Positions 11,021-22,098 of a stretch of DNA of 64,000 nucleotides are shown here, piece by piece. The stretch's first letter is position 1, and each line of letters starts with the position of its first letter. The translations under genes were made by a program, and so were the position numbers. Source of the DNA: Thinopyrum elongatum (taxonomy: Eukaryota; Streptophyta; Magnoliopsida; Poales; Poaceae); NCBI GenBank assembly GCA_011799875.1, contig CM022303.1, positions 545,121,368-545,185,367 of the forward strand, in the 5' to 3' direction. Under the pieces are notes generated by a model. The model saw only the letters and a program-made list of their open reading frames with translations. It had not been told where the DNA came from and searched no databases.

Positions 11021-12310
11021 TCACTCCCTACTTCGGCTTTTATGTTCACGGTGGTGATGTTTGGACATCCTGTTCTCCTCCTTTCTCTCTCGGTTGCTGC
11101 TATTGTTCTTTTCTTCTTTTATGTGCTTGTGCTTCGAGGTGGATGGCTCCTCGTCTGAGTATTTAGATCTCAAAAATAGTGGCTTCTCTGGACCATAAAC
11201 TCGGCGCTTCCGTTCTTCTTTCACTCGTGCATCCGGACTTACTGAATTGTCTTTCCCGCCGGATGGAGGCTTGAGGTATGGGCCAGGCTCATCCATTCTA
11301 GAACCAATGGCTCCTCGCCCGCGCTTCACCCTATCAAAGAAACTGCGTGTTTAGTGAAAATTGGAACAGATAGATGGCCTATGCATGTGCAAATACAAAT
11401 GTATAGGCTAACTACATTTCTTATTAAAACAAGAACATTGTAAGATTATGATTTTGTGATTAGTCACATGTAAAGTACACACATAACATCATAGAAAGAC
11501 CACATCTTCAATTAATATCAGATTTTTTTTCTCACTATTTCATTTCTCCCAGTGTGTTGTTGATGGAAACCGTAACTGACCTTGATCGAAGAAACTCTTC
11601 GATTTCACCATCGCCTAGCCCATCCCCCCGGTCCGAATAAGAACTGCCTTGTGAATCACTCAACGAAAATGATGCGCCATATGGTCTGTCTCGCTGGGTC
11701 TTAGAGACAGGGCTCTGGTCTCTTGAGTCGTTCTTCCGTTTCTGGGATCTCGAGTCAATTCGACCATTGGTTCTGGTTTTCATCTTCAATTCCAACTCCA
11801 GCTCCTTCTCCCTGGCACGCCACATCTCATTAACTTCCACAACTCGATTTGCTGCAGACAAAAAGAGAAAAAATATTTCAAAAAGAAAGTTCCAAACTGT
11901 ATTTCTACCGGCAAATTCTCAACAAAGTAGTATATTCTTTCAAATGAAAGTTTTTGGGTGTGAGGGCTAGCAAAAACAAAACAAAAAAATTTACTAAGAC
12001 ATGTCATTTTGCACTATACTCGTAACTACGTAGCAATTTTAATTAGTCAATCATATTAGCTGGGCTTTGAGCATAACCAACAGCTACCAGTGAATCAATC
12101 ATATTAGCGTCGAACAAAAAAGTAAGGAGCAGCCAACCGACCTCGCTGAACGCCAAGAACGGTGGCGGCAAGGAACCGCGAGTTGGGACGGTGCCTCACA
12201 TTAGGTTTCTGCAGATAGGCGTGCACCCCTTCCTTCTCCGCCTGCATCCGCAGCCTCCGGGCCTCCTCGAGGAGCAACGCCGCAAGGCGATTCTCCGTCC
12301 CCAAATCCAT
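11021..12310 (-). CDS. Conserved basic, charged protein of unknown function
   Basis: Three exons on the minus strand: 12142-12310, 11581-11851 and 11021-11330. Splice sites and phases agree and give 249 residues. The protein starts MDLGTENRLAALLLEEARRL, an amphipathic helix. A helical, Glu/Arg-rich part follows (NRVVEVNEMWRAREKELELE), then a Ser/Asp-rich middle and a Lys/Arg/His/Ser-rich C-terminus (KHHHREHKSRSRE). The composition suggests a nuclear or RNA-associated protein; that is inference. I recognise it only as the kind of single-copy plant protein annotated as uncharacterised. It is divergent to the Nudix gene (437 bases between start codons) and convergent to the lipid-transfer gene. 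The open frame across correctly phased introns argues it is intact. Confidence 0.8.
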
Positions 12311-12747
12311 CGTCCAGCCGCGAAGGCAAACGCTGTCTGCAGAGGAGGAGAGCCTCGGTGCCCGTGCGGGCCTCGGCGACAGCGGCCGTGCACGCGTCGC
12401 CCGGCGGCGACGGACGGCGAGAAGCCCAGCCGCCGGGAGGATTTGGACGCGTCTAGAAATTCCGGTGGCGATTGGGGAGAAGAGACCCCGATTGCTTCCT
12501 TCTGTTTTGTGATCGATTCCACGGTTCCACCGGTTCCTGCTGGGCTTCCGCTTCCGTGTCCAGCTCGTGCTGGGCCGTCGTAATTGCTGTTTTCTTGTAT
12601 GGGCCTCCACTAGCCCATGTAACCGAGCCCACGCCTAGCATTTCCTAAGCCCGAGCGCCATGCTTCCGTTCCGGCAACGCAACCCACCGGAGGAATTCTC
12701 ATCTGAAGGAGAAAGTCGTGCGCCCCCAAATCGACGACGGGCACCAG
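12311..12747. promoter_or_regulatory. Bidirectional promoter with site II motifs
   Basis: The region separates two divergent start codons. Five TGGGCC/T (site II) hexamers on either strand cluster in 91 bases: 12541-12546, 12571-12576, 12600-12605, 12612-12617 and 12626-12631. Site II elements are known binding sites of TCP factors in promoters of housekeeping and ribosomal-protein genes in plants. No clear TATA box is seen for either gene, consistent with broad expression. Activity is inferred, not shown. Confidence 0.6.
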
Positions 12748-13428
12748 ATGCGGCCGCCGTCACCGCCGCGGCCGCTGGCCTTCCCGACGCTGGACTCGCT
12801 CGCGGCGTACCTCCGGCCGCGCCTCCCGGGCCCGGCGCTCGCCTCCTGGGGATCCGCGCCGGGGACCAAGAACCTGCTCAACCTCTTCCTGGAGCTCTCC
12901 TGCGGCGACTGCACGCTGCTGCCCGCGGCCTCCTCCCCGCCGGCCCTCCTCGTGCGCGCCGTCCACGTCGCCACCGTCCGCATCCGCAACCGCCGGGGTG
13001 CGCTCCTCGTGGAGACCCGCCAGCTGCTCTCCGACGGCACGTTCCGCCGCCGGGCTGCGCGGCCGCTCTCCGAGAAGATGCGCCCCGGGGAGACGCCCGA
13101 GGCCGCCGCGGCCCGCGCCGTCGGCGAGGAGCTCGGCGAGCGCGCCCGCGTCCGGATCCTGGGGGCGGCCCCGGAGCCGCGCGTGGAGGAGCGGGAGTCC
13201 GTCTCCTACCCGGGGCTCCCCGCCAGGTACGTGCTGCACGCGGTGGACGCGGAGCTCGTGGAGGGGGTCCCGGAGGAGGGCGAGTTCGACACGGAGGAGG
13301 CCGGCGAGGGCAAGGGCCACGACGGCGGCGGCGCGGCCATCACCGTGAAGCGGCACTACTGGTCATGGGTCGACGACGAGGAGGCCCGCGGCGAGGCCGC
13401 CCCGGCCGCCGTCGCCGGTGCACAGTAG
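12748..13428 (+). CDS. Nudix-like hydrolase domain protein
   Basis: A single exon of 226 residues. The first ATG in frame is 12748. The core has a strand with VHVATVRIRNRRG, then a Nudix-box helix (about residues 109-131) containing GETPEAAAARAVGEELGE. Compared with Gx5Ex7REUxEExGU, the Arg, the Glu pair and the late Gly are present, but the first Gly and the first Glu of REU are not (Arg-Ala here). Plant homologues I recall share the overall layout, including SYPGLPARYVLH after the box and a C-terminal tryptophan motif (HYWSWV). The substrate is unknown and catalysis may be weak or absent. GC content is very high, as in many grass single-exon genes. A poly(A)-like AATAAA lies just past the stop (13430-13435). 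The gene looks intact. Confidence 0.82.
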   Translation: MRPPSPPRPLAFPTLDSLAAYLRPRLPGPALASWGSAPGTKNLLNLFLELSCGDCTLLPAASSPPALLVRAVHVATVRIRNRRGALLVETRQLLSDGTFRRRAARPLSEKMRPGETPEAAAARAVGEELGERARVRILGAAPEPRVEERESVSYPGLPARYVLHAVDAELVEGVPEEGEFDTEEAGEGKGHDGGGAAITVKRHYWSWVDDEEARGEAAPAAVAGAQ

Positions 13429-13569
13429 AAATAAATATATGCTGTTATCATCTTGTGTTTGTGTTTGGTTAATTTATTTTTATCAATTCATCCGCTTGCC
13501 ATATCATGTACTGCGTATATGTATGTATGTTTCTTGCGCTCTGCTCTGGAGTGTTCATAGTACGACGGC

Positions 13570-13640
13570 TCTCTTTGCAACCCGCACAGTTCGTCACTCT
13601 CTCTTTGCAACCCGCACAGTTCGTCACTCTCTCTCTGCAC
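13570..13640. repeat. 30-bp tandem repeat downstream of Nudix gene
   Basis: Two perfect 30-base units starting 'ctctttgcaacccgcacagt' lie at 13571 and 13601, with a shorter third start at 13631. They are in the presumed 3' flank of the Nudix gene, before the Gypsy insertion. Confidence 0.8.
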
Positions 13641-13791
13641 CGCAGGGACGTCGAAGGGTTTCTTCCGCGCTCGGGTCTGTTTGTTTGAGCTTCATAGGGC
13701 TAGATTCAGCTTCGCCGGTGAAGCCGAATCTGAAAGCTGAAACAATCTATTAACATTCAGGCTATTTTGAATGTAATTGTCTGAGACATCT

Positions 13792-14654
13792 TGTCGGATT
13801 CAGGCCTTCGCAGACTCAAGAAAGATTCGAACTCTGGGACGCGTGCGAAGAACTCAATCTTCTCAGCCTACCAACTCATCGCTCTCACTAGCTCAATGAA
13901 CGGGAAAGGAAAGGGACACGGCAGTTTACCCAGGTTCGGGTCACCTTGCGGTGTAAGACCATACTTCTGCTTTGGGGTGGATTGGCCTCGCGAGGGGCTG
14001 AGGATGAACTAGTACAGGGGAAGAACAACCTCAGGAGGTCTTGTTCTTGTGTGAGTGTGAGCTAAGGATTCGATCCAGTCTCCTCTCTCTTCTACGGTGG
14101 TGGCCAACCTACATATATAGAGGCCTCGGTCCTCTTCCCCCAAAATGTAGGCGGGAAGGGATTCCACAACGGCCAGTTTGAAAGGGGACAAGAAGTACAT
14201 CCTATCCTGACGAAAGGTGGTCTTCGCCTGCAAAGCTTCTGCTCGTGACGCCATGGTGGGCTCGGCGATGACCTCCGTCCTGCAACCCTGGCGGCCTTGG
14301 TCTTGTAGCACAGGAATGGAAACCTTTGGCTGATTCCTTGGGACTCCGCGTCGGCGCTTGCCTCCTTAGCACTGAAGAGGAAACCTGCTGTACTGCGCCC
14401 GCTGGCGCCCGCCTGGCCTTGGTCGTCATGGCTCACGTCACCTTAACCTCATGAGGTGCGCGCCTGCATAGGAATCTCCGCTCCTCAGGAGCCAGCCTAG
14501 GGGGGCCGCTCCCTCCGGAGGTCTTAACGTCGTCCGCCTCGCGAGGGTCTTGCCTTGTCGATGCTGAAGACGGGCCGTACCAGGCCGTCGATGGAGCTAT
14601 GCCGCGGGCCGCAGGCAGGCAAGTCTGGGTACCCTGGTTCCCAGAACGCCGACA
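13792..14654 (-). repeat. 3' LTR of outer Gypsy element
   Basis: 863 bases with termini TGTCGGATTC and GAACGCCGACA on the plus strand. It aligns throughout with 44130-44952 plus 53084-53143, with scattered substitutions and small indels, so the insertion is not very recent. Confidence 0.88.
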
Positions 14655-14950
14655 GTAGCCCCCGGGCCCAAGGCGCGCTCGGACTTGGCTTCGAGGCGAA
14701 GCCAAAGGGCAAGGGCGAAGCGCCGTGGGCCCCAATCGCCTGCGGACCGGGTCGAGCGTGGCACTGGATGGGACGTGGGCGTCTCCACTTCCCCATGCCG
14801 CCTTGGTAACTGTTAGACTTGACGACTGCCTGTTGCAAAAGCGTCCCAACCATCATTGCTCGCCGCGCTCGTCCTCTGCTTCTCCCCTTTCATGCGAGCT
14901 TGTACCTCCTTCTCCAGATTCCGCGCCAGCACCAATCCACTTCCGCCGCC

Positions 14951-16243
14951 ATGGCTCCAAGGTCGAAGAAGAAAGGGGAGGCTCGCACGCCCGCGGAGGC
15001 CCTGCCGGGGTTGGAACCCGCGCTCGGCCAGTCGACGGTGATCAACCAGGAGGGACTGGACAAGGTCCGGCCGGCCCTCGCCACCGATTCCAACGAGTGG
15101 AAGGCAACGACGGTTTGGCCTGCCTCCCGGGCCTTGGTCGACATGGAGGCCACCGGGATCCCCATTCACCTTCACGCTCTCCTGGCCGGCTTGGTCCCCC
15201 CTTTCTCTGATTTCTTCAACGCCGCGATCTCGCATTATCAGATCCAAGCGCTGCATCTGGACCCCGGGTCCATCGTCCTCCTCGCTGCCTTCGCTTTCCC
15301 GTGCGAGGCTATCGTGGGCGTTGCTCCGTTCGTGGCCCTGTTCCGCCATTTCTTCTCGCTCCACCTGGTCGACGGCAGACAGCGCTCGGGATGAGTGGCG
15401 TTCCAGGCTGTGGCGGCGACAGCTAACTCCGGCATCGACTTCACGCTCCGCCCGGATGTGAAGGGATTCCGGAAGCAGTGGGTGTACGTGGACGCCACCA
15501 CGCGCAGCCCCCTGCTCCTGCTCCCGCTAGCACCAGTGGAACCAAGCTCCGGCTGGGGGCATGTGAAGCTCGTCGATCGGCGGCTCGCCCGTGTCTGGTC
15601 CAGGCTGGCCAAGCTGAAGGAGGCAGGGATGACAGTGTCGATGGTGGTGAGAGAGTTCATCCGGCGACGCATCGCCCCGCTCCAGCGCCACTCTCGCCCA
15701 ATGTGGGCCTTCACTGGCCCCAATGACCCCATGAGGCTCCAGGTGCCCTCGCTTCCTTCGAAAACGCTGCATGCGGTGCTCCAGCTCCTGACGGGCGACC
15801 AAGCGCCTGCCGCGCTCCCGGCAGAGGGGTGTCTCTTGTACAACTGCTCAAACGCGGAGGCCTTCGTGAAGCAGATGCCCTGCTTCGACGAGTGGGGGCT
15901 ATGCCCAGAGGGCCTCGAGGGGCCTTGTGAGAACCCCGTCTTGGTGGATCCCGTGCTTGTCGACCCTGTGGCGCGCGTCCCTGAGGTGGTTGCAGGAGGG
16001 CGAGCGCCGTCGAGCTCTCCTGAGGTGACCGCAGGGGAGCAGGCGCCGTCAGGTGCTCCTGAGGTGGTTGCAGGGGGGCGAGCGCCGTCGAGCCCTCCTG
16101 AGGTGACGGGCCGCACCCGAGCCGCGAAGGACAACGTTCCAGCCCTTGGCGTACCCCATCCGAATCTCGGGGCACTCCGCAAGAGGAAAGGGCTCTGGAG
16201 CTGCAGTGGTGGCGCCCCCCGGGCCCTGAAACAGAGGAAGTAG
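14951..16243 (+). pseudogene. Antisense accessory ORF of Gypsy element (PF04195-type domain)
   Basis: The ORF starts at ATG 14951 and reads to TAG 16243 with one in-frame TGA at 15392-15394. From about residue 68 it resembles the 'putative gypsy type transposon' domain of grass retrotransposons, with a pattern like LAGLVPPFSDFFNAAISHYQ followed by LDPGSIVLLAAFAFPCEA. A repeated Pro/Ala-rich segment (VVAGGRAPS units) lies at about 15985-16100. The frame is antisense to the element, next to the 3' LTR, which matches the additional antisense ORFs described for Tat/Retand-type Gypsy elements. A GTAAGTAC donor after 16255 suggests an intron leading to the coiled-coil part downstream. The function of this protein class is unknown. 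Confidence 0.7.
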
Positions 16244-16667
16244 ATAGATGTGGACGAGTAAGTACCTTATTCTCACGGATCTTCGCGTGTCGCGTCCTTT
16301 CCCGACTCTGGTTCCTCAGGATCCCTTCGGTTGCAGTGGCGAAGCGGCATGGGGTGCGACCCCCGGAGGCCTTTGGTCCGCTCGCGACTCTAGACCCCTC
16401 GCGTCGAGCACCCGCGCGGGACACTGCGCCAGTCCGCGAGGCGGAGGCGCTGCCTGAAGGCCGCGAGCCTGTTCTCCCAGCGTCCTTCCTCCAAGGCCGC
16501 TTCTTGGGTGCAGGGGGCATGCTGAGAGCTCCTCCGTTGGTTCTTGCTGGTGGCTGGGTGACCTCGGCGCCGGCTTCATCACCAAGCGGTGGGCCAGGCC
16601 GCGCAGCGCCTCCGTCGAGGCCTGGGAAGCGGCCGAAGGAGCTCCAGCCACCAGCCCCCTACCGGAG

Positions 16668-17192
16668 ATGGGCGAGTCGCTCCGCACCTCTTCGACAGCT
16701 CCTAGCGCGGAAGAAGGGCTCGGCCGCGCGCTGGAACTCGCACGCGGGCGCAGCGTCGTCCGCCATGACCTTTTCCAGGAAGCGATGAGCGCGTTGGGTC
16801 GGCTTGGGGGAGAACTTGCTGATGTCGACGCACGCCTCGAGGCGGAGGGCCTCCGCCAGGCGCGCGAGTGGCATCAACTGAAGGTCGCCATCAACCTCGG
16901 GCATCTGCAGCATGAGCGCGCCCGCACGGAGGCCGCGGAATCCCTCGCAGCTTCTCGTGAGGCCTGCGCCCGTGCTCTGGAGGAGGCCAGGGTCGCCGAC
17001 CGTCGCCGTGAGGCGGCCGAGGAGCGGGAGAGGGAGCTTCGAGCTTCGAACACCGCCCTTGAGCGGCAGGTCCAGGCGCGCAGGGCCGCCCTGGCGGCGT
17101 CGCCAAGCGGGGCTCCTACGGACGAGAAGGAGGTCCAGGCGCGTGAGGACGCGCTGGCGCTTGCGGTCTTGGAGCACAGTCTGGAGCTTGAC
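16668..17192 (+). pseudogene. Coiled-coil C-terminal part of the accessory ORF, truncated
   Basis: A 175-codon frame rich in Ala, Glu and Arg with heptad-like spacing (ALEEARVADRRREAAEERER), predicted coiled coil. It probably forms the C-terminal exon of the antisense accessory gene starting at 14951. The plus-strand frame closes shortly before the join to a different Gypsy element at about 17195, so the natural end may be lost. Confidence 0.55.
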
Positions 17193-17194
17193 TA

Positions 17195-17415
17195 GCTGAC
17201 TCCATTTCAAACAGGATGTCACGAAGCCAATCATCAGCATCCATAGGATTGGTGGAGTTGCGGAAAACAGACGGGTTGAGGCACACGAATTCTGGCAGAG
17301 TTATTGGAGCAGACTGTTGCTGAGCATTCTGAGTTGGAAATTGAGCCATTAGTCCGGTCATAAACTGCTGCATCATTGCGGCAATATAGGGTGGAGGTGG
17401 AGGATCGTCAGCCAT
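17195..17415 (-). pseudogene. Gypsy gag, N-terminal fragment
   Basis: The frame starts MADDPPPPPY and includes LPEFVCLNPSVFRNSTNPMD then ADDWLRDILFEME. This is the typical beginning of plant Gypsy gag (retrotrans_gag), where an F.R..NPP.F....P..A..WL pattern recurs. It breaks at about 17195, where the sequence becomes that of another element. The start codon is about 610 bases inside the LTR end. Confidence 0.75.
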
Positions 17416-18006
17416 CCTGCCAAATCAACAGGGGCAGTTTAGCAAGCAAAATTGAAGGTGTAAGAGGTCATTCATGATGTAACATGAGTAATGAACAAGG
17501 AGGCATCAGGTGCATATTAGTAGTCATTAAAAACATACAGAATGATGCACGGAGTTGGACACAAATGGCGGTAGGAGTTCGGAAACGCACGCAGCTAGAC
17601 AAGCTAGGCGGCGCGCAGGCATGCGGTAAGGAAGTACACAACGAGACATAGAAAAGGCTATATCAACGTCGGAGAAAACTGTTGGAGCGAGGAATCTGCA
17701 AGTGACAACACAGGGTGCCCTCGATAAAAGGATCCTGCAAGCAGAACCTAGCCCAGAATCTTGAAGAAAGGAGGAAATTTCAGACCTCCGGGTGGATGTG
17801 ATCACGAGAACCTGATGTTGGAGTTAGTAAAATTTTAACCCGGATAGAAGAGAGATCAGAGTCCCAGAGTAAAGATCGAGGAGTAAAAGATCCTAATACC
17901 ACCCAATAGGCGACGTGGGCCCGTAAGCCACACAACGATGTTAGTAAAACAGTTTTCGGTTACTAGACTCAACTTCGGCCAAGGAGTTGGAAAGGGGGTT
18001 CCTACA

Positions 18007-18027
18007 GGCAGTCGGCTCTGATACCAA
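18007..18027 (-). promoter_or_regulatory. Primer-binding site (tRNA-iMet type) of second Gypsy
   Basis: The minus strand reads TTGGTATCAGAGC, complementary to the 3' end of initiator methionine tRNA, two bases inside the LTR end. It sets the element's orientation. Confidence 0.85.
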
Positions 18028-18029
18028 CC

Positions 18030-21000
18030 TGTGACGCCCCTGGCTTAATCGTGCACTAATCATACACACAAATGCAGACGATCAAGCCTAAGGACTCACT
18101 TGAAGATATCACAACACAACTCTAGACACAAATTAAAATAATACAAGCTTTATGTTACAAGCCAGGGGCCTCGAGGGCTCGAATACATAAGCTCACTTAC
18201 AAGCGTTAGCAGAAGCATCAGATATCTGAGTACAGACATAAGTTAACAGAAAGGCCTTTAGAAAGGCGGGACAAAATAAAAACACTAGATCGAAAGGCGC
18301 AGGCCTCCTGCCTGGGACCCTCTGAACCTACTCCTGGTCTTTAGCCAACTCGAAGAAGGATCCACCCTCGAGGGAGTAGTGGAAGTCATCGACGGGGCAG
18401 CTATCTCAGGGGCTCCGCCTTCTGGTTGCAACAAACGGATATGGGGGAAAAAGAAAGCAAAGCAACCGTGAGTACTCATCCGAAGTATTCAGCAAGCAAG
18501 GATCTACATTACATATGCAGCATTATCAATGGAAGGCTGTATATGTGGACTGGGCTGCAGAAATGCCAGAATAGAGAGAAGGCCTAGTCCTATCGACGAC
18601 TAGCATCTTCAGCGGTCTTGTAGCATTAGAAGAGAGTAGAACATCATAGAATAAAGTAGTAGTAGTGTTATCAACCTCGCCCAGAGATCCTTCCTCGACT
18701 CCCTGCGAGAAAGCAATCCTAGAGCCATACTATCCATTTATCATCTCAGGTATCCAGTTCTAGTTGTATCGATCGGGATACAACTCCGAGTGTCCGTTAC
18801 CATGGGACAGGCTATCGATAGATGTTTTCTTCCCTGCAGGGGTGCACCAACTTACCCACCACGCTCACTTAACTCCGGCCGGACACACTTTTCTGGGTCA
18901 TGCCTGGCCTCGGCCAAACGACACACCGCAACCCTACCTAGAGCTCAGCAGAGAGGTCCCCGTCAGTCTATATCCTAAGTGCTCAAGGGTCTTGGGCCAT
19001 CGCCCTGTGCACTCCGGGTCGTTGCGAGCAGGGCGGGTCCAGGCTCCACCACTACAGGATGGTGCCAGCCCAACCCGGCCGCCAGGCTGAACTGGACGTC
19101 TGACAGAGCTTTCGGCTGATGCTACGATGCAGAGTGCCCATAACTCTTCCCACGTGATGGTTAGTGCTATCCGGCCAAAGGCCGGCTCAGATCAAATATC
19201 CAAATCGTTAGTGGATTAGGGGCTAGCGGTAACGAGCAGAGACTCACGATCGATGTGACCCCATCGCCCTGTCTCGAGAACTTGCTGCAAGGGCTAAGAA
19301 TGCCCGGCTGCGCCTCGTAAATATCTCAAGGTTAACTTCCCATCATTCACGGGTACCCCTCAGGGTCGACCCGCCTTTCCAAGTATCCGTTGTAAGGTCC
19401 AAGTATCCGTGTGTCCAAATCATCAGGGGAATCCGAGGTATCACCCTCGTTGGATGCCTACTCGATGTATCTGTCAAGGTGAACTCGGAGGAATCACCCT
19501 CGATGGGTTCACACTTGAGATGTTGCACGACAGCGTCGTTAACGGGAGTGGTGAAGGCAGAATCACCCTCGAGGACCACAACCGATGAACTAACCTACAA
19601 GGTTAACATCAGAAGTGCTGACGAGGTATCACCCTCGGCACTCGATAGTAACCCAGTAGTTCGTACAACTAAGGGGGTGATGTGCGGTGCCGGGGCCTGG
19701 TCTTCGATCCCGTTGATCGGGTCTTCTGATAATCCAGCGGGGCAGTTGGGACAAGTGGGAGTCACTGGTGGGTCTCTAACCAACCTATACTATGCAGTTT
19801 GAAATAGGAAGGTAAGGTAACAATAAGCAGGTTACAAAAGCAGGCTATGCATCAGAATAGGAGCAATCAATTACAGTAGCAAATTCTAATGCAAGCATGA
19901 GAGAATAGAATAGGTGATATCGGGATGATCAAAAGGGGGGCTTGCCTGATTGCTCGGCGGCAAAGGCGGAGTCGTCAGTAATGTAGCCAATCATCGGAGC
20001 TGCGTCGGTCTCGGGGTCTACGTCGATACCGAGATCTATCGAGGGAGAAGAGGGGGAGGAAACAGATAAATACAAGGCAGACAAAGCTACACAGAGCATG
20101 CTATGCTAACGTGCAGTGCAGGGCTACCTAAAAGCATGTCTAAGTCATATTAGTTATTTTAGGATTTAAGTTGGATTTATTAACCGGTATATATGCACTA
20201 TTTATCAACCGGATACGGCCTCGAAGTTGCGGGTTCACCTCCGTAGAGGGTCCCGACACAGAAACAGATGGCACGGTCAGCTTTGTCTCGTCGTTCTGAT
20301 CAACTTTCATGTACAAAGTGTATCTATCCGAGCTACGGTTTATTTTCTACGAATTTCTAAAGATTTTTAGTATTTTCTGGAATTTTTATAACAGCAGAAA
20401 ACAATTATGACATCAGCATGATGTAATGGTGACATCAGCAGTCAACTGGCCAGCTGACCAGGTCAAACCTGACCTGTGGGTCTAGTGGGACCCACTGGTC
20501 AATGACTCAGCTAACTAAACAGGGTTAATACTAGCTAAATAACCTAATTAGCTAGTGGGCCCGCACTGTCAGTGGCTAGTTTAGGTTAATTAGTTTATTT
20601 TAATTAGTAAATAGATAATTAGGTTAATTAACCGCAACGGGCCCACATGTCAGCGGCGGTGGGGTGAACAGTACGCGCCTTGACCATGGTCAACGGGGTC
20701 AACGAAGGCGCTGGGACCCACAGTCAGCGACTCTGGGCGGGCCCCACGCGCGCCAGGTTAACGGCGGCGCCGGAGCTGGCTCCGGCGAGCTCGCTAGCTA
20801 GCGGCGGCCGAACGCCGGAGACGGTCGGAATCATGCTGTGGTGCCCCGTTTTGCACGCTCTCGGTCGCGTTCGAACAGGCAGAACGCGCCGCGTCGATCT
20901 GTGGCATCGGTTGGTGCGGGGGCAGCCGGAATCATCGCCGGCGACGAGGTCCGCGGTGGGGAGGTTTCGGGCGACGACGGAAACGGCGATGCAGTGCGCA

Positions 21001-22095
21001 GTAGCTCAATCTAAAGCTTCGGGCATGCTCTTCGCGTGCGCGCGAGGACAACGGACACAGGCCCATGACCAAATGGTCACCGGAGACGCGCCGGCGACCA
21101 AACGAGGCGGCGGTGGGTTCAGGCTTCGTCGGGGCAGGAGCTACGGACGGCTAGAGGGGTTAGGGACGGGCGCCAACGGCGCAGTGGCTCACCGCGGAGG
21201 CGTAGGGTCTAGGTAGCGGGCTCAGGGAAGTCCGGTGGCGCCGGAATCGTCGACGAACGCCGGCGATCCGAAGTTGAAGATGAGCTCGCCCCGGTCGGAG
21301 AAGAGGCGCTCGGCTCGACCCTGAGGACGCAGGCGATGCGGAAGACGATGAGGTAGCCGGTGAGCACCAGGAGGAGGCGAGGGAGGCACGGTGGCCGTAG
21401 AGCTAACGGAGCAGTGGCGGCGGCCGTGCTCGAGAGAGAGGGGAGAGGCGAGCGCGAGCGCTGGAGAGCGAGGGAGAGAAGGGGAAATGGAGGTAGTGAC
21501 CAGGGGGAAGGAACGAGGGGTTGCCCTTATCCCCTCCTGCGTCGGTGGCCGTCGGTGTGTCGGGTGCTCACCGGTGCGCGTGTGCCCAGCCACGGGGACG
21601 ACGACACGACGACGAGGAAGGTAGGTGAGCTGGGCTGGGCCGGCGCCAGTTAAGTGGCTTTGACCTGTTTCTTTTTTTGTTTTTCTGTTTAACTATTAAA
21701 CAGAGAGAGAAAAGAGATTAATTGGGCATCCCAATCACTTAGGAAAAATATGGAAAGTGTCCCATTAATTCCCTGGTGTTTTTAGACAGTGCCACAAAAA
21801 GTTTGGGAATTTTTGGTACTCATTTGAATTTTCCAAAAATAGAATAGCATTTAAAAATGCTGAAATGGTGTTGTTATAATAACTAATGCTCATCTTTGTT
21901 CAAGAGTGATGTTGTGTTCTTTAACATATAATTGTTTTGGAATATTTGCAAGATGATGAACATTTTTCCAGCAACTCTTGTGCAACTTTAAATTCCACTT
22001 GTGATTTGAATTTGAATTCTGTGGAGGAATTTGAAATGAGATATCATCCATTGTGATCAAGCGATGCAAAGGAGGTTGACTTGGCATAATTAACA
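18030..22095 (-). repeat. Long 5' LTR (about 4.1 kb) of second Gypsy
   Basis: On the minus strand it begins TGTTAATTATGCCAAGTC and ends GGGGCGTCACA, with TG...CA termini. The middle is GC-rich and the upstream third AT-rich. A motif 'atcaccctcg' recurs five times at 19440-19640. Short ORFs inside are composition artefacts. Length and ends fit large-LTR Triticeae Gypsy families; I do not name one. Confidence 0.75.
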
Positions 22096-22098
22096 TTA

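Larger units (their letters stand above)
17195..22095 (-). mobile_element. Second Gypsy element: 5' LTR and start of gag only
   Basis: Read on the minus strand: a long LTR (18030-22095), a primer-binding site and the first part of gag. The rest of the element is missing at the join with the outer Gypsy accessory ORF near 17195. The right end lies three bases from the Helitron terminus at 22099. Confidence 0.75.

Noticed and set aside
12760..13356. 198-codon minus-strand frame opposite the Nudix gene
   Set aside because: Composition artefact antisense to the real gene; no domain.
12660..13472. 270-codon plus-strand frame over the Nudix gene
   Set aside because: It is an Arg/Gly/Pro-rich shadow of the real frame starting at 12748; GC-rich DNA keeps all frames open.
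14009..14849. Several minus-strand frames in the Gypsy LTR
   Set aside because: Recur in the second LTR copy at 44230-44777 and contain no domain; LTR sequence.
15238..16182. 314-codon minus-strand frame and other frames at 15711-16520
   Set aside because: Antisense to the accessory ORF, Ser/Thr/Arg/Pro-rich, no gag or pol motif.
20680..21653. Frames of 100-178 codons in the long Gypsy LTR
   Set aside because: GC-rich LTR interior; low-complexity products without homology I recognise.
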